Shown here: one piece after another, positions 20,342 to 28,024 of the stretch
Numbering within the stretch: the first letter of the stretch is position 1
Layout of the letters: each line of letters starts with the position of its first letter
The notes under the pieces: model-generated
The model's database searches: none
The model's input: the letters and a program-made list of their open reading frames with translations, nothing else
What the model was told of the DNA's origin: nothing
Program-made: the position numbers and the translations under genes
Assembly (NCBI RefSeq): GCF_029893805.1
Contig: NZ_JARXYP010000002.1
Location: 7,564,001 to 7,628,000 of the forward strand
Direction of reading: 5' to 3'
Length of the DNA stretch: 64,000 nucleotides
Origin: Streptomyces sp. SAI-135
GTDB taxonomy: Bacteria; Actinomycetota; Actinomycetes; Streptomycetales; Streptomycetaceae

Positions 20342-21202
20342 GTGGCGTCTACGGCCGGTGGCGCGGCACAGCTTCTGGCCGTGAGCGACCTGCACATCGG
20401 CTACCCCGAGAACCGCTCCCTCGTCGAGCGGATGCGCCCCGGCACCGACGACGACTGGCTCCTGGTGGCCGGTGACGTCGCCGAGACCGTCGAGGACGTG
20501 CGCTGGGCCCTGAAGACCCTCGCCGGCCGCTTCCGCCAGGTGGTCTGGGTCCCCGGCAACCACGAACTGTGGACCCACCCCAAGGACACCGTCACCCTGC
20601 GCGGCGCCGCCCGCTACGAGCACCTCGTCGAGATGTGCCGCGGGCTCGGCGTCCTGACCCCCGAGGACCCCTACCCCCTCTGGGAGGGCCCCGGCGGCCC
20701 GGTCGCCGTCGCCCCGCTGTTCCTGCTGTACGACTACTCCTTCCTGCCCGCCGGCTGCACCACCAAGGAGCAGGGCCTGGAGTACGCGCACGGCACCGGC
20801 ATCGTGTGCAGCGACGAGTTCCTGCTGCACCCCGACCCCTTTCCGTCCCGCGAGGCCTGGTGCCGGGACCGGGTCGCCGCGACCGAACGCAGGCTCGCCG
20901 CCCTCCCCGACGACCTGCCCACCGTCCTGGTCAACCACTATCCGCTGGACCGGCATCCGACGGACGTCCTGTGGCACCCCGAGTTCGCGATGTGGTGCGG
21001 CACCACGCTGACCGCCGACTGGCACCGCAGGTTCCGCGTGCAGACCATGGTCTACGGCCACCTGCACATCCCCCGGACCACCTGGCACGAGGGAGTCCGC
21101 TTCGAGGAGGTGTCGGTGGGCTATCCGCGGGAGTGGCGCAAGCGGCCGCAGCCGCCGGGACGGCTGCGCCGGATCGTGCCCGGGGAGGTCGGCGCGCTGT
21201 GA
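20342..21202 (+). CDS. Metallophosphoesterase coupled to a phosphopantetheinyl transferase
   Basis: A 286-residue calcineurin-like phosphoesterase with the full metal-binding set: SDLHIG, AGDVAE, PGNHE, VNHYPLDRHP and YGHLHIP. No signal peptide, so it is cytoplasmic. The GTG at 20342 follows GGAGGGGGCGG and is preferred to an earlier in-frame ATG that has no ribosome site. Its stop overlaps the transferase start (GTGA), a strong coupling. Given the partner, a role in phosphopantetheine or CoA-fragment turnover is a reasonable guess, but the sequence only shows a generic phosphoesterase. Confidence 0.88.
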   Translation: MASTAGGAAQLLAVSDLHIGYPENRSLVERMRPGTDDDWLLVAGDVAETVEDVRWALKTLAGRFRQVVWVPGNHELWTHPKDTVTLRGAARYEHLVEMCRGLGVLTPEDPYPLWEGPGGPVAVAPLFLLYDYSFLPAGCTTKEQGLEYAHGTGIVCSDEFLLHPDPFPSREAWCRDRVAATERRLAALPDDLPTVLVNHYPLDRHPTDVLWHPEFAMWCGTTLTADWHRRFRVQTMVYGHLHIPRTTWHEGVRFEEVSVGYPREWRKRPQPPGRLRRIVPGEVGAL

Positions 21203-21879
21203 TCGAGGAACTCCTGCCGGACTCGGTGGTGGCCGTGGAGGTCCACGGCCACGGCGAGCCGGAGAACGCGGCGCTGTATCCCGAGGAGGCCGCGCTCGTC
21301 GCGCCCGCCGTCCCCAAACGCCGCCGTGAGTTCGCCGTCGTGCGGGCCTGCGCGCGCCGGGCCATGGAGAAGCTCGGTGTGCCGCCGCAGCCGGTCCTGC
21401 CCGGGGAACGCGGCGCCCCGCGGTGGCCGGCCGGACTGGCCGGCAGCATGACCCACTGCGACGGCTACTGCGCCGCCGCCCTGGTCCGCGCCACCGACCT
21501 CGCCTCCCTCGGGATCGACGCCGAACCCCACGGACCGCTCCCGGAGGGGGTGCTGGAGAGCGTCTCCCTGCCCCAGGAGCGTCTGCGGCTGCGGGAACTC
21601 GCCGCGACGCACCCCGCGGTCCACTGGGACCGGCTGCTGTTCAGCGCCAAGGAGTCCGTCTACAAGGCGTGGTTCCCGCTCACCGGCAAGTGGCTGGACT
21701 TCACCGAGGCCGACATCGACGTCCTCGTCGACCCCGGACGTCCTTCCGGCGGCACCCTGCGCGCCCAACTCCTCGTCCCCGGCCCGTTGGTCGGCGGTGA
21801 GCGGCTCGGCGTCATGGAGGGCCGCTGGACGGTCCGCGACGGACTGGTCGCGACCTCGGTGACGGTGCCGCACGCCTGA
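21199..21879 (+). CDS. 4'-phosphopantetheinyl transferase, Sfp/EntD type
   Basis: A 226-residue enzyme that moves the phosphopantetheine arm from CoA onto carrier proteins of polyketide, nonribosomal peptide or siderophore synthases. The family motifs are GIDAEP (105-110) with the magnesium-binding Asp107 and Glu109, and FSAKESVYKAW (148-158) with Glu152 and Lys156. The N-terminal RRREFAVVRACARRAM helix and GSMTHCDGYCAAAL region are also typical. It is translated through a GTGA overlap with the metallophosphoesterase. No synthase genes are nearby, so it probably serves distant clusters. Confidence 0.93.
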   Translation: MIEELLPDSVVAVEVHGHGEPENAALYPEEAALVAPAVPKRRREFAVVRACARRAMEKLGVPPQPVLPGERGAPRWPAGLAGSMTHCDGYCAAALVRATDLASLGIDAEPHGPLPEGVLESVSLPQERLRLRELAATHPAVHWDRLLFSAKESVYKAWFPLTGKWLDFTEADIDVLVDPGRPSGGTLRAQLLVPGPLVGGERLGVMEGRWTVRDGLVATSVTVPHA

Positions 21880-21905
21880 ACCCGCGGCACCGCCCCGCGC
21901 CCCCA

Positions 21906-22145
21906 CTAGAACTCCGCGGGGCACCAGCTCTGCAGCAGCCTGAAGAACGCCTCCTCGTTGCCCGCGAGCCCCGCGTCCGCCAGGGCCTGCTCGGCCTCGG
22001 CGAGGACCGCCGGCGGGACGACCGGTGGCCGGGCGGTGTCGGGCGGGCCTGCCGCGGTGTCGAAGGCGGCTCGGACCGTGTGCAGCAGCCGCAGATACGC
22101 CTGGACGGCGGTGCGCTCACGGTCGGTCAGTACGGCGGTGGGCAT
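21906..22145 (-). CDS. Small conserved-looking hypothetical protein
   Basis: A 79-residue helical protein (MPTAVLTDRERTAVQAYLRL, with a Pro-rich middle and ending QSWCPAEF). The ATG at 22143-22145 has GGGGAG at a good distance; an in-frame ATG at 22173-22175 would add ten residues but has a worse site. Codon use is typical of the genome, supporting a real gene. It has no signal peptide, no metal motif and no family I recognise. It is convergent with the transferase gene (26-base gap), so it is not in that operon. The 208 bases upstream to the hydrolase gene hold only its promoter region. Confidence 0.55.
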   Translation of the reverse strand: MPTAVLTDRERTAVQAYLRLLHTVRAAFDTAAGPPDTARPPVVPPAVLAEAEQALADAGLAGNEEAFFRLLQSWCPAEF

Positions 22146-22353
22146 CGGCGGCTCTCCCCAAGTCGTGTCGGTCATATGGGTGTGTGTCTCCAGCTTGCCG
22201 CCCACCACTGACAATCCGGCTTCCGCGCCCGATCGTTCGCCCGCTTAGCGGAGGCGAAACCTCACCGAAACCACCCTGGGAAAAGCGGCCCTACGCTGGG
22301 CGGAAGGGCTTTCGGCCGCCGCCCGGCGGTCAGGAGGACGGGAGGGCGAGCAC

Positions 22354-23352
22354 ATGGTCGACGACCCGCTCCGGCGCCCGGTGCGCGCCGTCCGGCTGCG
22401 CCCGGTGGGCGACGGAGACCTGGACCTGCGGTACCGCGTGGTGCACGGTTACCGGCGTGCCTTCCGCATGGCGGGCGAGGGCCCGCCGCTCGTCCTCATC
22501 CACGGCATCGGCGACTCCTCGGCCACCTGGGCCGGACTCATCGCCGACCTCGCCCGCACCCACACCGTGATCGCCCCCGACCTGCTCGGCCACGGCGACT
22601 CCGACAAGCCGCGTGCCGACTACTCGGTGGCCGCGTACGCCAACGGCGTCCGTGACCTGCTCACCACCCTGGGCGTGGAGTCGGCCACCCTGGTCGGCCA
22701 CTCGCTGGGCGGGGGAGTGGCCATGCAGTTCGCCTACCAGTTCCCCGAGCGCACCGAGCGGCTCATCCTGGTCAGCGCCGGCGGTGTGGGCCGCGAGGTC
22801 AACCCCGTGCTGCGGCTGGCGTCCCTGCCCGGCGCCCACCTGATGCTGTCCGCCCTGCGGCTGCCCGGCATGCGGCTCCAGACCGGCCTCGCCGTACGCC
22901 TGATGAGGCTGCTGGACACCGACCTCGGCCAGGACGCCCCGGCCCTGCTGAACCTCGTCGACGCCCTCCCCGACGAGACCTCCCGCAACGCCTTCATCCG
23001 CACCCTGCGCGCCGTCGTCGACTGGCGCGGACAGGTCGTCACCATGCTCGACCGCTGCTATCTCACCGAGGGCATGCCGACCATGCTGCTGTGGGGCGAC
23101 CGCGACAGCGTGGTGCCGGTACGGCACGCCTTCGGGGCGCACGAGGCGATGCCCGGCAGCCGGCTGGAGATCTTCGAGGGCGCGGGCCACTTCCCGTTCC
23201 ACACCGACCCCGCCCGGTTCGTCGCGCTGGTCGAGGAGTTCACCGCCGGCACGGCCCCGGCGGACTGGAGCCGGGAGCACTGGCGGGAGCTGCTGCGGCA
23301 GGGCGGTCCGGGCAGCGAGCTGAGGGAGGCCGGTGAGCGCAGTGCCACCTGA
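22354..23352 (+). CDS. Alpha/beta hydrolase
   Basis: A 332-residue soluble hydrolase. The oxyanion strand is LVLIHGIGDSS, the nucleophile elbow GHSLGGG (Ser117), the acid DRDS after MLLWG, and the catalytic His in GAGHFPFHTDPARF. The cap region (about 150-230) is helical. It resembles epoxide hydrolase/C-C hydrolase or haloperoxidase-like members, but the cap gives no substrate. The ATG is preceded by GGAGG and GGGAGG. It stands alone, convergent with the ImmA gene 14 bases later. Cytoplasmic by lack of a signal sequence. Confidence 0.88.
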   Translation: MVDDPLRRPVRAVRLRPVGDGDLDLRYRVVHGYRRAFRMAGEGPPLVLIHGIGDSSATWAGLIADLARTHTVIAPDLLGHGDSDKPRADYSVAAYANGVRDLLTTLGVESATLVGHSLGGGVAMQFAYQFPERTERLILVSAGGVGREVNPVLRLASLPGAHLMLSALRLPGMRLQTGLAVRLMRLLDTDLGQDAPALLNLVDALPDETSRNAFIRTLRAVVDWRGQVVTMLDRCYLTEGMPTMLLWGDRDSVVPVRHAFGAHEAMPGSRLEIFEGAGHFPFHTDPARFVALVEEFTAGTAPADWSREHWRELLRQGGPGSELREAGERSAT

Positions 23353-23366
23353 CCCCCGGTGAACTC

Positions 23367-23915
23367 TCAGCCCTGCGGCCCCAGGTACCCCAGCGACACC
23401 TCGATGCGTCCCGCCAGACGGTCCCGCTGGGCCGGACCGCGCAGCGGCGAACCCGCGAGCCAGGTGCGGCACTTGCTGGCCAGCAGCAGGCCGAAGCTCT
23501 CCGCCTCCCGCTCGTCGTCGAGGTCGAAGCGGCTGCGGGCGGCGACCTTGCGGACCGTGGCCTGGAGATCGGCGTCGTCGTGCAGGAGGCGGGCGGCGAC
23601 CGCGGCGCCCTCGACGTGGTGGGAGCAGTGGCCTGCGTTCATGTGCCACAGCTCGTGACCGAGGATGACCAACTGGTGGTCCGGGGCGGTGCGTTCCTCG
23701 ATCACGACGAGATCCTGGTCGGCCATGTCGAGCCACAGTCCGCTGGCGGTGCCGGGCGGGAAGGGTGCCGTACGGAAGTGGACCGGGCGGCCCCGGCGTC
23801 TGCTCATCGCGTCGCACAGGGCGCCGTAGAGGTCCTCGGGCCGGGCGGGGGAGTCGAGTTCCAGCTCCGCCACCAGCTCGCCGCTCAGGCGGCGCATGTG
23901 CTTACCGATGCCCAC
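23367..23915 (-). CDS. ImmA/IrrE-type zinc metallopeptidase
   Basis: A 182-residue protein with the metallopeptidase motif HELWH (87-91) in a helix typical of the ImmA/IrrE family, followed by a Glu-rich helix (DLDDEREAESFGLLLA) holding the third metal ligand. Family members cleave or inactivate a partner DNA-binding repressor under stress. The GTG start was chosen for GGGAG six bases upstream; an earlier in-frame start lies inside the end of the regulator gene. It follows the XRE regulator by 14 bases, the usual regulator-protease arrangement in Streptomyces. The motif ACAACTGTGG covers its start codon and recurs in the regulator's promoter region. Confidence 0.8.
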   Translation of the reverse strand: MGIGKHMRRLSGELVAELELDSPARPEDLYGALCDAMSRRRGRPVHFRTAPFPPGTASGLWLDMADQDLVVIEERTAPDHQLVILGHELWHMNAGHCSHHVEGAAVAARLLHDDADLQATVRKVAARSRFDLDDEREAESFGLLLASKCRTWLAGSPLRGPAQRDRLAGRIEVSLGYLGPQG

Positions 23916-23929
23916 AGTTGTCTCCCGGA

Positions 23930-24586
23930 TCAGGACTCGGGCCGCTTGACGCTCTCCAGGAGCATGTCCAGCCACTCGGCGACCTTGTCACGGTGCTGGT
24001 CGGTGGGCAGCTGTGCGGCCCGCCAGGCGATGCCGCGGACGCCGTGGTCCTGCAGCAGCCGCTCCAGCGGATCGCGGGCGGAGGCCGCGGCCTCCCGCTC
24101 CCGGTCGGCGAGTTTGTGCAGGAGCTCCTGCTCGGTGTGCTGGAGGGCGCCCGCGAGTGCCTCGGGGTCCTCGGCCGTGAGGAATCCGGCGTGCACCCGG
24201 AAGAACCGCTGGATGGCGTCGCAGTGCTCCATGGTGGGGCGCCGGTCGCCGTTGATGAGGGCGCCCGCCTGCTGCCGGGACATGCCGGCGCCGTCGGCGA
24301 TCTCCTGCTGGGTGTACTTGCGGCCGTTGGGCTTCAGCCGGGTGCGGCGCAGCAGGTCGAGCCGCTGCAGGAACCGTGCCTGGACGTCCGGTTCGCCCGC
24401 GGGACGCCCGCTCAGCAGAGCCTTGACCACGGGTTCGGGGACGCCGGAGGCGACGGACAGCCGACCGGTGTCGAAGACCTGCGCGTGCGGCACGCCGAGC
24501 CGGGCGGCGAGTGCGGTGACGCGGGCGACGACGGCCGTCAGCACGACCGTTGCCGCGTCGTCCGGGCTCTCGAAGCCATCCGACAC
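23930..24586 (-). CDS. XRE-family regulator paired with ImmA peptidase
   Basis: A 218-residue DNA-binding protein. The helix-turn-helix spans about residues 85-112 (KYTQQEIADGAGMSRQQAGAL then INGDRRPT). An N-terminal region of about 80 residues and a C-terminal helical half (EQELLHKLADREREAA) flank it. The GTG with GGAG eight bases upstream gives the start; a longer frame by 12 residues lacks a site. It is the likely target of the ImmA-type peptidase encoded just downstream and probably represses its own operon. In the 224-base region shared with the divergent MmyB-like gene, GCCACAACTGTGGC (24683-24696) is a plausible binding site. Confidence 0.85.
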   Translation of the reverse strand: MSDGFESPDDAATVVLTAVVARVTALAARLGVPHAQVFDTGRLSVASGVPEPVVKALLSGRPAGEPDVQARFLQRLDLLRRTRLKPNGRKYTQQEIADGAGMSRQQAGALINGDRRPTMEHCDAIQRFFRVHAGFLTAEDPEALAGALQHTEQELLHKLADREREAAASARDPLERLLQDHGVRGIAWRAAQLPTDQHRDKVAEWLDMLLESVKRPES

Positions 24587-24682
24587 CGACAGATCTCCTA
24601 CGTCTCTCACCCGACTTCTCACAGGCGGTCGCCGTGAACTTCCCGGAGAGTAGCCCGTTGTTCGAACTCACATCCAGGTCTC

Positions 24683-24696
24683 GCCACAACTGTGGC
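24683..24696. promoter_or_regulatory. Inverted repeat GCCACA-AC-TGTGGC, candidate XRE operator
   Basis: Six-base arms are separated by two bases in the divergent region. Ten of its bases (ACAACTGTGG) reappear on the minus strand at 23912-23921, over the start of the ImmA gene, linking the two sites to one regulator. Confidence 0.4.
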
Positions 24697-24734
24697 CAAT
24701 TTCAGCCGTCAACCGCTACCGAATGCCACGATAG

Positions 24735-24764
24735 TTGACATGGCTCGCTCCGGGGAAGCAGGAT
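24735..24764 (+). promoter_or_regulatory. Promoter of the MmyB-like gene
   Basis: TTGACA at 24735-24740 and CAGGAT at 24759-24764, spacer 18, fit a housekeeping Streptomyces promoter. The start codon at 24811 leaves a leader of about 40 bases with GAGGGGTGA as ribosome site. Confidence 0.5.
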
Positions 24765-24810
24765 CAAGGCGCCGCGTGAAGGCCGCATAGGCAAGAGGGG
24801 TGACCTCCCG

Positions 24811-25458
24811 ATGGCATATCAGGCAGGTGGGCAGCGGTCGGAACTGCGGCCCGTCCCCGAGGGGCTCGAAGCCCAGGCGTACCTTCAGGACTACGCCACG
24901 CTCCTGGAAGCCGTCCCCTTCCCGTCCGTCGTCCTCGACCACCGCTGGGACGTCGTCCTCGCCAACACCGCTTTCGCGTCACTTTTCCGTGCCGTGGGTC
25001 CGCATCCGACGGCCATGCCGGGCGACAACTTCCTTCGGTTCGTCCTCTTCCATCCGGACGCGAGCAGTGTCCTCGGCGAGCACGAGTCCCGCTGGTGCCT
25101 GCCGATGCTCGCGCACTTCGCCGCAGCGGTGGAGCGGCACGGCCACGACCACGGCCTCCAGTCGATCCGCCGGGACATCGCCCAGGACCCGATCATGGAC
25201 GCCGCCTACCGGCACGGCCTGCCGCACTGGATCCGCGCGGTCGGTGAACAGGCCGTGGAGCACGACGGTTCCGTACGCCCGCTGGTGCACCCCGACCCGC
25301 GCTGGGGTGCCACCGACTGCCGGGTCGTCGACGAGACCCCGCGCACCCTGCGCGACCTGGGCTACACCAGACTGACCCTGGTGCTCCGCCCGGCCGGCCG
25401 CAAGCGCGCGCGGCGCACGGCGGCGCACCTCACGGTGGTGCCCGCCCCCCAGGCCTGA
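24811..25458 (+). CDS. MmyB-like sensor domain protein lacking a helix-turn-helix
   Basis: A 215-residue protein that begins almost directly with the PAS-like MmyB ligand-binding domain (FPSVVLDHRWDVVLANTAFA, then NFLRFVLFHPDA, and the C-terminal LGYTRLTLVLRP). Full members of this family carry an XRE helix-turn-helix of about 80 residues in front and bind DNA; here no such domain exists and no frame upstream could supply one. It therefore may act as a ligand-binding partner or modulator of another regulator; the divergent XRE protein is the obvious candidate, though this is inference. The ATG has a GAGGGG ribosome site. Confidence 0.75.
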   Translation: MAYQAGGQRSELRPVPEGLEAQAYLQDYATLLEAVPFPSVVLDHRWDVVLANTAFASLFRAVGPHPTAMPGDNFLRFVLFHPDASSVLGEHESRWCLPMLAHFAAAVERHGHDHGLQSIRRDIAQDPIMDAAYRHGLPHWIRAVGEQAVEHDGSVRPLVHPDPRWGATDCRVVDETPRTLRDLGYTRLTLVLRPAGRKRARRTAAHLTVVPAPQA

Positions 25459-25511
25459 CGGGCACCGTCGGCGTTCAGGTCGTCGACGGCGCCTCGTCAG
25501 TGGTCGTCGGT

Positions 25512-25539
25512 CCCCGTGGAGCAAGGGCGTTCCACGGGG
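25512..25539. terminator. Bidirectional terminator hairpin
   Basis: CCCCGTGGA (25512-25520) pairs perfectly with TCCACGGGG (25531-25539) around a ten-base loop. It lies in the 165-base gap between the convergent MmyB-like and ABC ATPase genes; otherwise I see nothing certain in that gap. Confidence 0.8.
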
Positions 25540-25623
25540 CCGCCCCTCCCGGCTCACCCGGCCACCACCAGCGCCAGCGGCACTCCGTCGCAGGGGATCA
25601 GCCGCACCCCGCCGGCCTGCCGC

Positions 25624-26448
25624 TCAGGGGAGTGGAGGCGCGTCGGACGTCGTGACCGCGGCGTCCCGTGCGACCCCGCGCTTGGCCGCCTGGATCTGCT
25701 CGTACACATGGGTGCGCAGTTCGGCGAAGCGCGGGGCCACCCGGGTGTGCAACTGGTCCCGCTCGTCGGGCAGGTCGACCTTCAGCTGCTCCTGTACGAC
25801 CGTGGGGGAGGCGGACAGCACGATCACACGTTCGCCCAGGTAGACGGCCTCGTCGATGTCGTGGGTGACGAACAGGATCGTGATGCCCCGCTCCCGCCAC
25901 AGTCGTCGTACGAGATCCTCCAGGTCGGCCCGGGTCTGCGCGTCCACGGCCGCGAAGGGCTCGTCCATCAGCAGGACCTCGGGTTCGTACGCGAGGGCGC
26001 GGGCGATCGCGACGCGCTGCTGCATCCCGCCGGACAGCTGCCAGGGGTACGCCCCCGCCGCCTCCGCGAGGTCCACCGAGTCCAGTGCGTCGGCGACCAG
26101 TTCGCGGCGTCGTGACCTGCTCAGGTCCTTCTGCTTCAGCGGGAGTTCGACGTTGTCGGCGACGCGCATCCAGGGGAAGAGGCTGCGGCCGTACTCCTGG
26201 AAGACGAAGGCCATTCCGGGCGGGGGGCCGCTCACCTTCCGGCCCGCCAGGCGGACCTCGCCGGCCGTCGGGGTGAGCAGACCGCCCATGCACTTCAGCA
26301 GGGTCGTCTTGCCGCAGCCCGAGGGGCCCACGAGACACACCAGTTCCCCCGTGTCCACGGTGAAGGTCAGATCCCGCACCGCCTCCACGCGGCGCCCCGA
26401 GCCCTCGTAGACCTTCTTCAGGCCGGATACGTCAAGAAGCGCGTGCAT
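25624..26448 (-). CDS. ABC transporter ATP-binding protein, SsuB/TauB type
   Basis: A 274-residue ATPase with Walker A GPSGCGKTTLL (about residues 40-50), Q-loop FVFQEYGRSLFPW, signature LSGGMQQRV, Walker B VLLMDEP and switch His in VTHD. It powers the two permeases encoded upstream. The nitrate/sulfonate/taurine/pyrimidine-precursor subfamily is indicated by the FQE..LFPW region and by the operon. The ATG giving MHALLDVSGLKK is the normal start; the longer frame was rejected. It is the last gene of a four-gene operon: binding protein, two permeases, ATPase. Confidence 0.93.
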   Translation of the reverse strand: MHALLDVSGLKKVYEGSGRRVEAVRDLTFTVDTGELVCLVGPSGCGKTTLLKCMGGLLTPTAGEVRLAGRKVSGPPPGMAFVFQEYGRSLFPWMRVADNVELPLKQKDLSRSRRRELVADALDSVDLAEAAGAYPWQLSGGMQQRVAIARALAYEPEVLLMDEPFAAVDAQTRADLEDLVRRLWRERGITILFVTHDIDEAVYLGERVIVLSASPTVVQEQLKVDLPDERDQLHTRVAPRFAELRTHVYEQIQAAKRGVARDAAVTTSDAPPLP

Positions 26449-26474
26449 GGACCGCCCTTTCGCGTTCGGGTGAC

Positions 26475-27254
26475 TCACGGGGACCGCCGGGCCGAGGCGC
26501 GCAGGCCGTGGTACCAGGCGAGGACCCGCCGCTCGACCAGCTGGAAGACGACGGAGAGCAGGAACCCGAGCAGACCGAGGACGAGGATCCCGGTCCACAT
26601 GTCGGGGACCGCGAAACTGCGCTGGAACTGCACGACGGTGAAGCCGATGCCGTTGCTGGCGGCGAACATCTCGCTGATGACCATCAGGATGATGCCGATG
26701 GACAGTGCCTGGCGCAGGCCCGCGAAGATCTGCGGACTCGCCGCGCGCAGCACCAGGTCACGCAGGCGCGAGGGACCGGTGATCCCGTAGGAACGCGCCG
26801 TCTCCAGCATCACCGGGTCCACCGCGCGCACGCCCTCGACGGTGTTGAGCAGGATCGGCCAGACGCAGCCGCTCGCGATCACGGTGACCTTCATGGTGTC
26901 GCCGATGCCCGCGAACAGCATGATGACCGGGATCAGGACCGGCGGGGGAACGGCCCGCAGGAACTCAAGGACCGGTTCGCACACCGCCCGCACCCGCCGG
27001 TAGGAGCCGATGAGCGTGCCGACGGCGACCCCGACGACGGCCGCCAGGGCGTATCCCGCCGTGAGCCGCCAGAGGCTGGGCAGGACGTCGTCGCGCAGCC
27101 GGTCGGCGGTCCACACGTCCGGGAAGGTCTTCAGGATGGTGCGCAGCGGCGGCCAGAACACGTTGGTGCTGCCGTCCGAGGCGAACCACCAGATCACGAC
27201 GAGCAGCGCGGGCAGTGCGAGCACGAGGACGAGCCGCAGGGCGAACCGCTTCAC
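26475..27254 (-). CDS. ABC transporter permease, SsuC/TauC type (second)
   Basis: A 259-residue inner-membrane permease with about six helices. The conserved cytoplasmic loop is LETARSYGITGPSRLRDLVLRAASPQIFAGLRQ, as in SsuC/TauC proteins. The GTG start overlaps the stop of the preceding permease (GTGA), and the preferred ribosome site GGGGAGG lies inside the end of that gene. Having two different permeases suggests a heterodimeric channel, whereas many SsuC-type systems use a homodimer. Confidence 0.92.
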   Translation of the reverse strand: MKRFALRLVLVLALPALLVVIWWFASDGSTNVFWPPLRTILKTFPDVWTADRLRDDVLPSLWRLTAGYALAAVVGVAVGTLIGSYRRVRAVCEPVLEFLRAVPPPVLIPVIMLFAGIGDTMKVTVIASGCVWPILLNTVEGVRAVDPVMLETARSYGITGPSRLRDLVLRAASPQIFAGLRQALSIGIILMVISEMFAASNGIGFTVVQFQRSFAVPDMWTGILVLGLLGFLLSVVFQLVERRVLAWYHGLRASARRSP

Positions 27255-28024
27255 ACCGCCACCTCCCCGCGCACCGACTGGTGCCAGGACAGCGCCCGTC
27301 GCTCCACGGTACGCGCGCCGACGTTGATGAGCAGCCCCAGAAGCCCGGTCACCACGATCAGCGCGTACATCTCCGGGACCGCCTGCGAGTTCTGCGCCAC
27401 CGCGATCCGCGCGCCCAACCCCGGTGCGCCGATGACGAGTTCGCCGGTGATGGCCAGGATCAGGGCGACGGCCGCGGCCAGCCGCACCCCGGTCATCACG
27501 TACGGCAGCGCGGTGGGCCACAGCACGTGCCTCACCCGCGCCCAGGTGCCCAGACCGTACGACCGTGCCGTCTCGTCGGCGACGGGGTCGACGTCCTGGA
27601 CGCCGTAGACGGTCTGGACGAGGACCTGCCAGAAGGCGGCGTACACGACGAGCAGCAGTACCGAGCGCAGTTCGCTGCCGTACAGCAGGACCGCCAGCGG
27701 GATGAGGGCGACCGAGGGGATCGGGCGCAGGAACTCGATCGTCGAGGCCGTCGCCTCACGCAGGTACGGCACGACCGAGACGACCACCCCGACCACGATC
27801 CCGGCCGACGCGGCGATGGCCAGGCCCAGGGCCCAGCCGGTGAGTGTGTCGCCGAGCGCCGTCCAGAAGGCGCCGTCGGAGAGTTCACCGGCGAACGCCC
27901 GCGCGACCCGGCTGGTCGGCGGGAAGTACTCCTCCTTGACCAGACCGAGCCGCGGCACCGCCTCGCCCAGGGCGAGGAAGGCCGTGAGCCCGGCGGCGCC
28001 CAGCGCCGCGTTCTGCAACCTCAC
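27251..28024 (-). CDS. ABC transporter permease, SsuC/TauC type (first)
   Basis: A 257-residue permease, homologous to its downstream neighbour: helices around AALGAAGLTAFLALGEA, WALGLAIAASAGIVVGVVV, VALIPLAVLLYG, and the loop DETARSYGLGTWARVRHVLWPTALPYVMTGVR. It overlaps both neighbours by GTGA, so all four transporter genes are tightly coupled. Length and topology fit the family. The substrate cannot be read from the sequence. Confidence 0.92.
   Translation of the reverse strand: MRLQNAALGAAGLTAFLALGEAVPRLGLVKEEYFPPTSRVARAFAGELSDGAFWTALGDTLTGWALGLAIAASAGIVVGVVVSVVPYLREATASTIEFLRPIPSVALIPLAVLLYGSELRSVLLLVVYAAFWQVLVQTVYGVQDVDPVADETARSYGLGTWARVRHVLWPTALPYVMTGVRLAAAVALILAITGELVIGAPGLGARIAVAQNSQAVPEMYALIVVTGLLGLLINVGARTVERRALSWHQSVRGEVAV

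Noticed and set aside
25540..25623. Possible short C-terminal gene remnant on the minus strand (reads VRLIPCDGVPLALVVAG and stop)
   Set aside because: Too short, no upstream continuation and no family resemblance; treated as intergenic.
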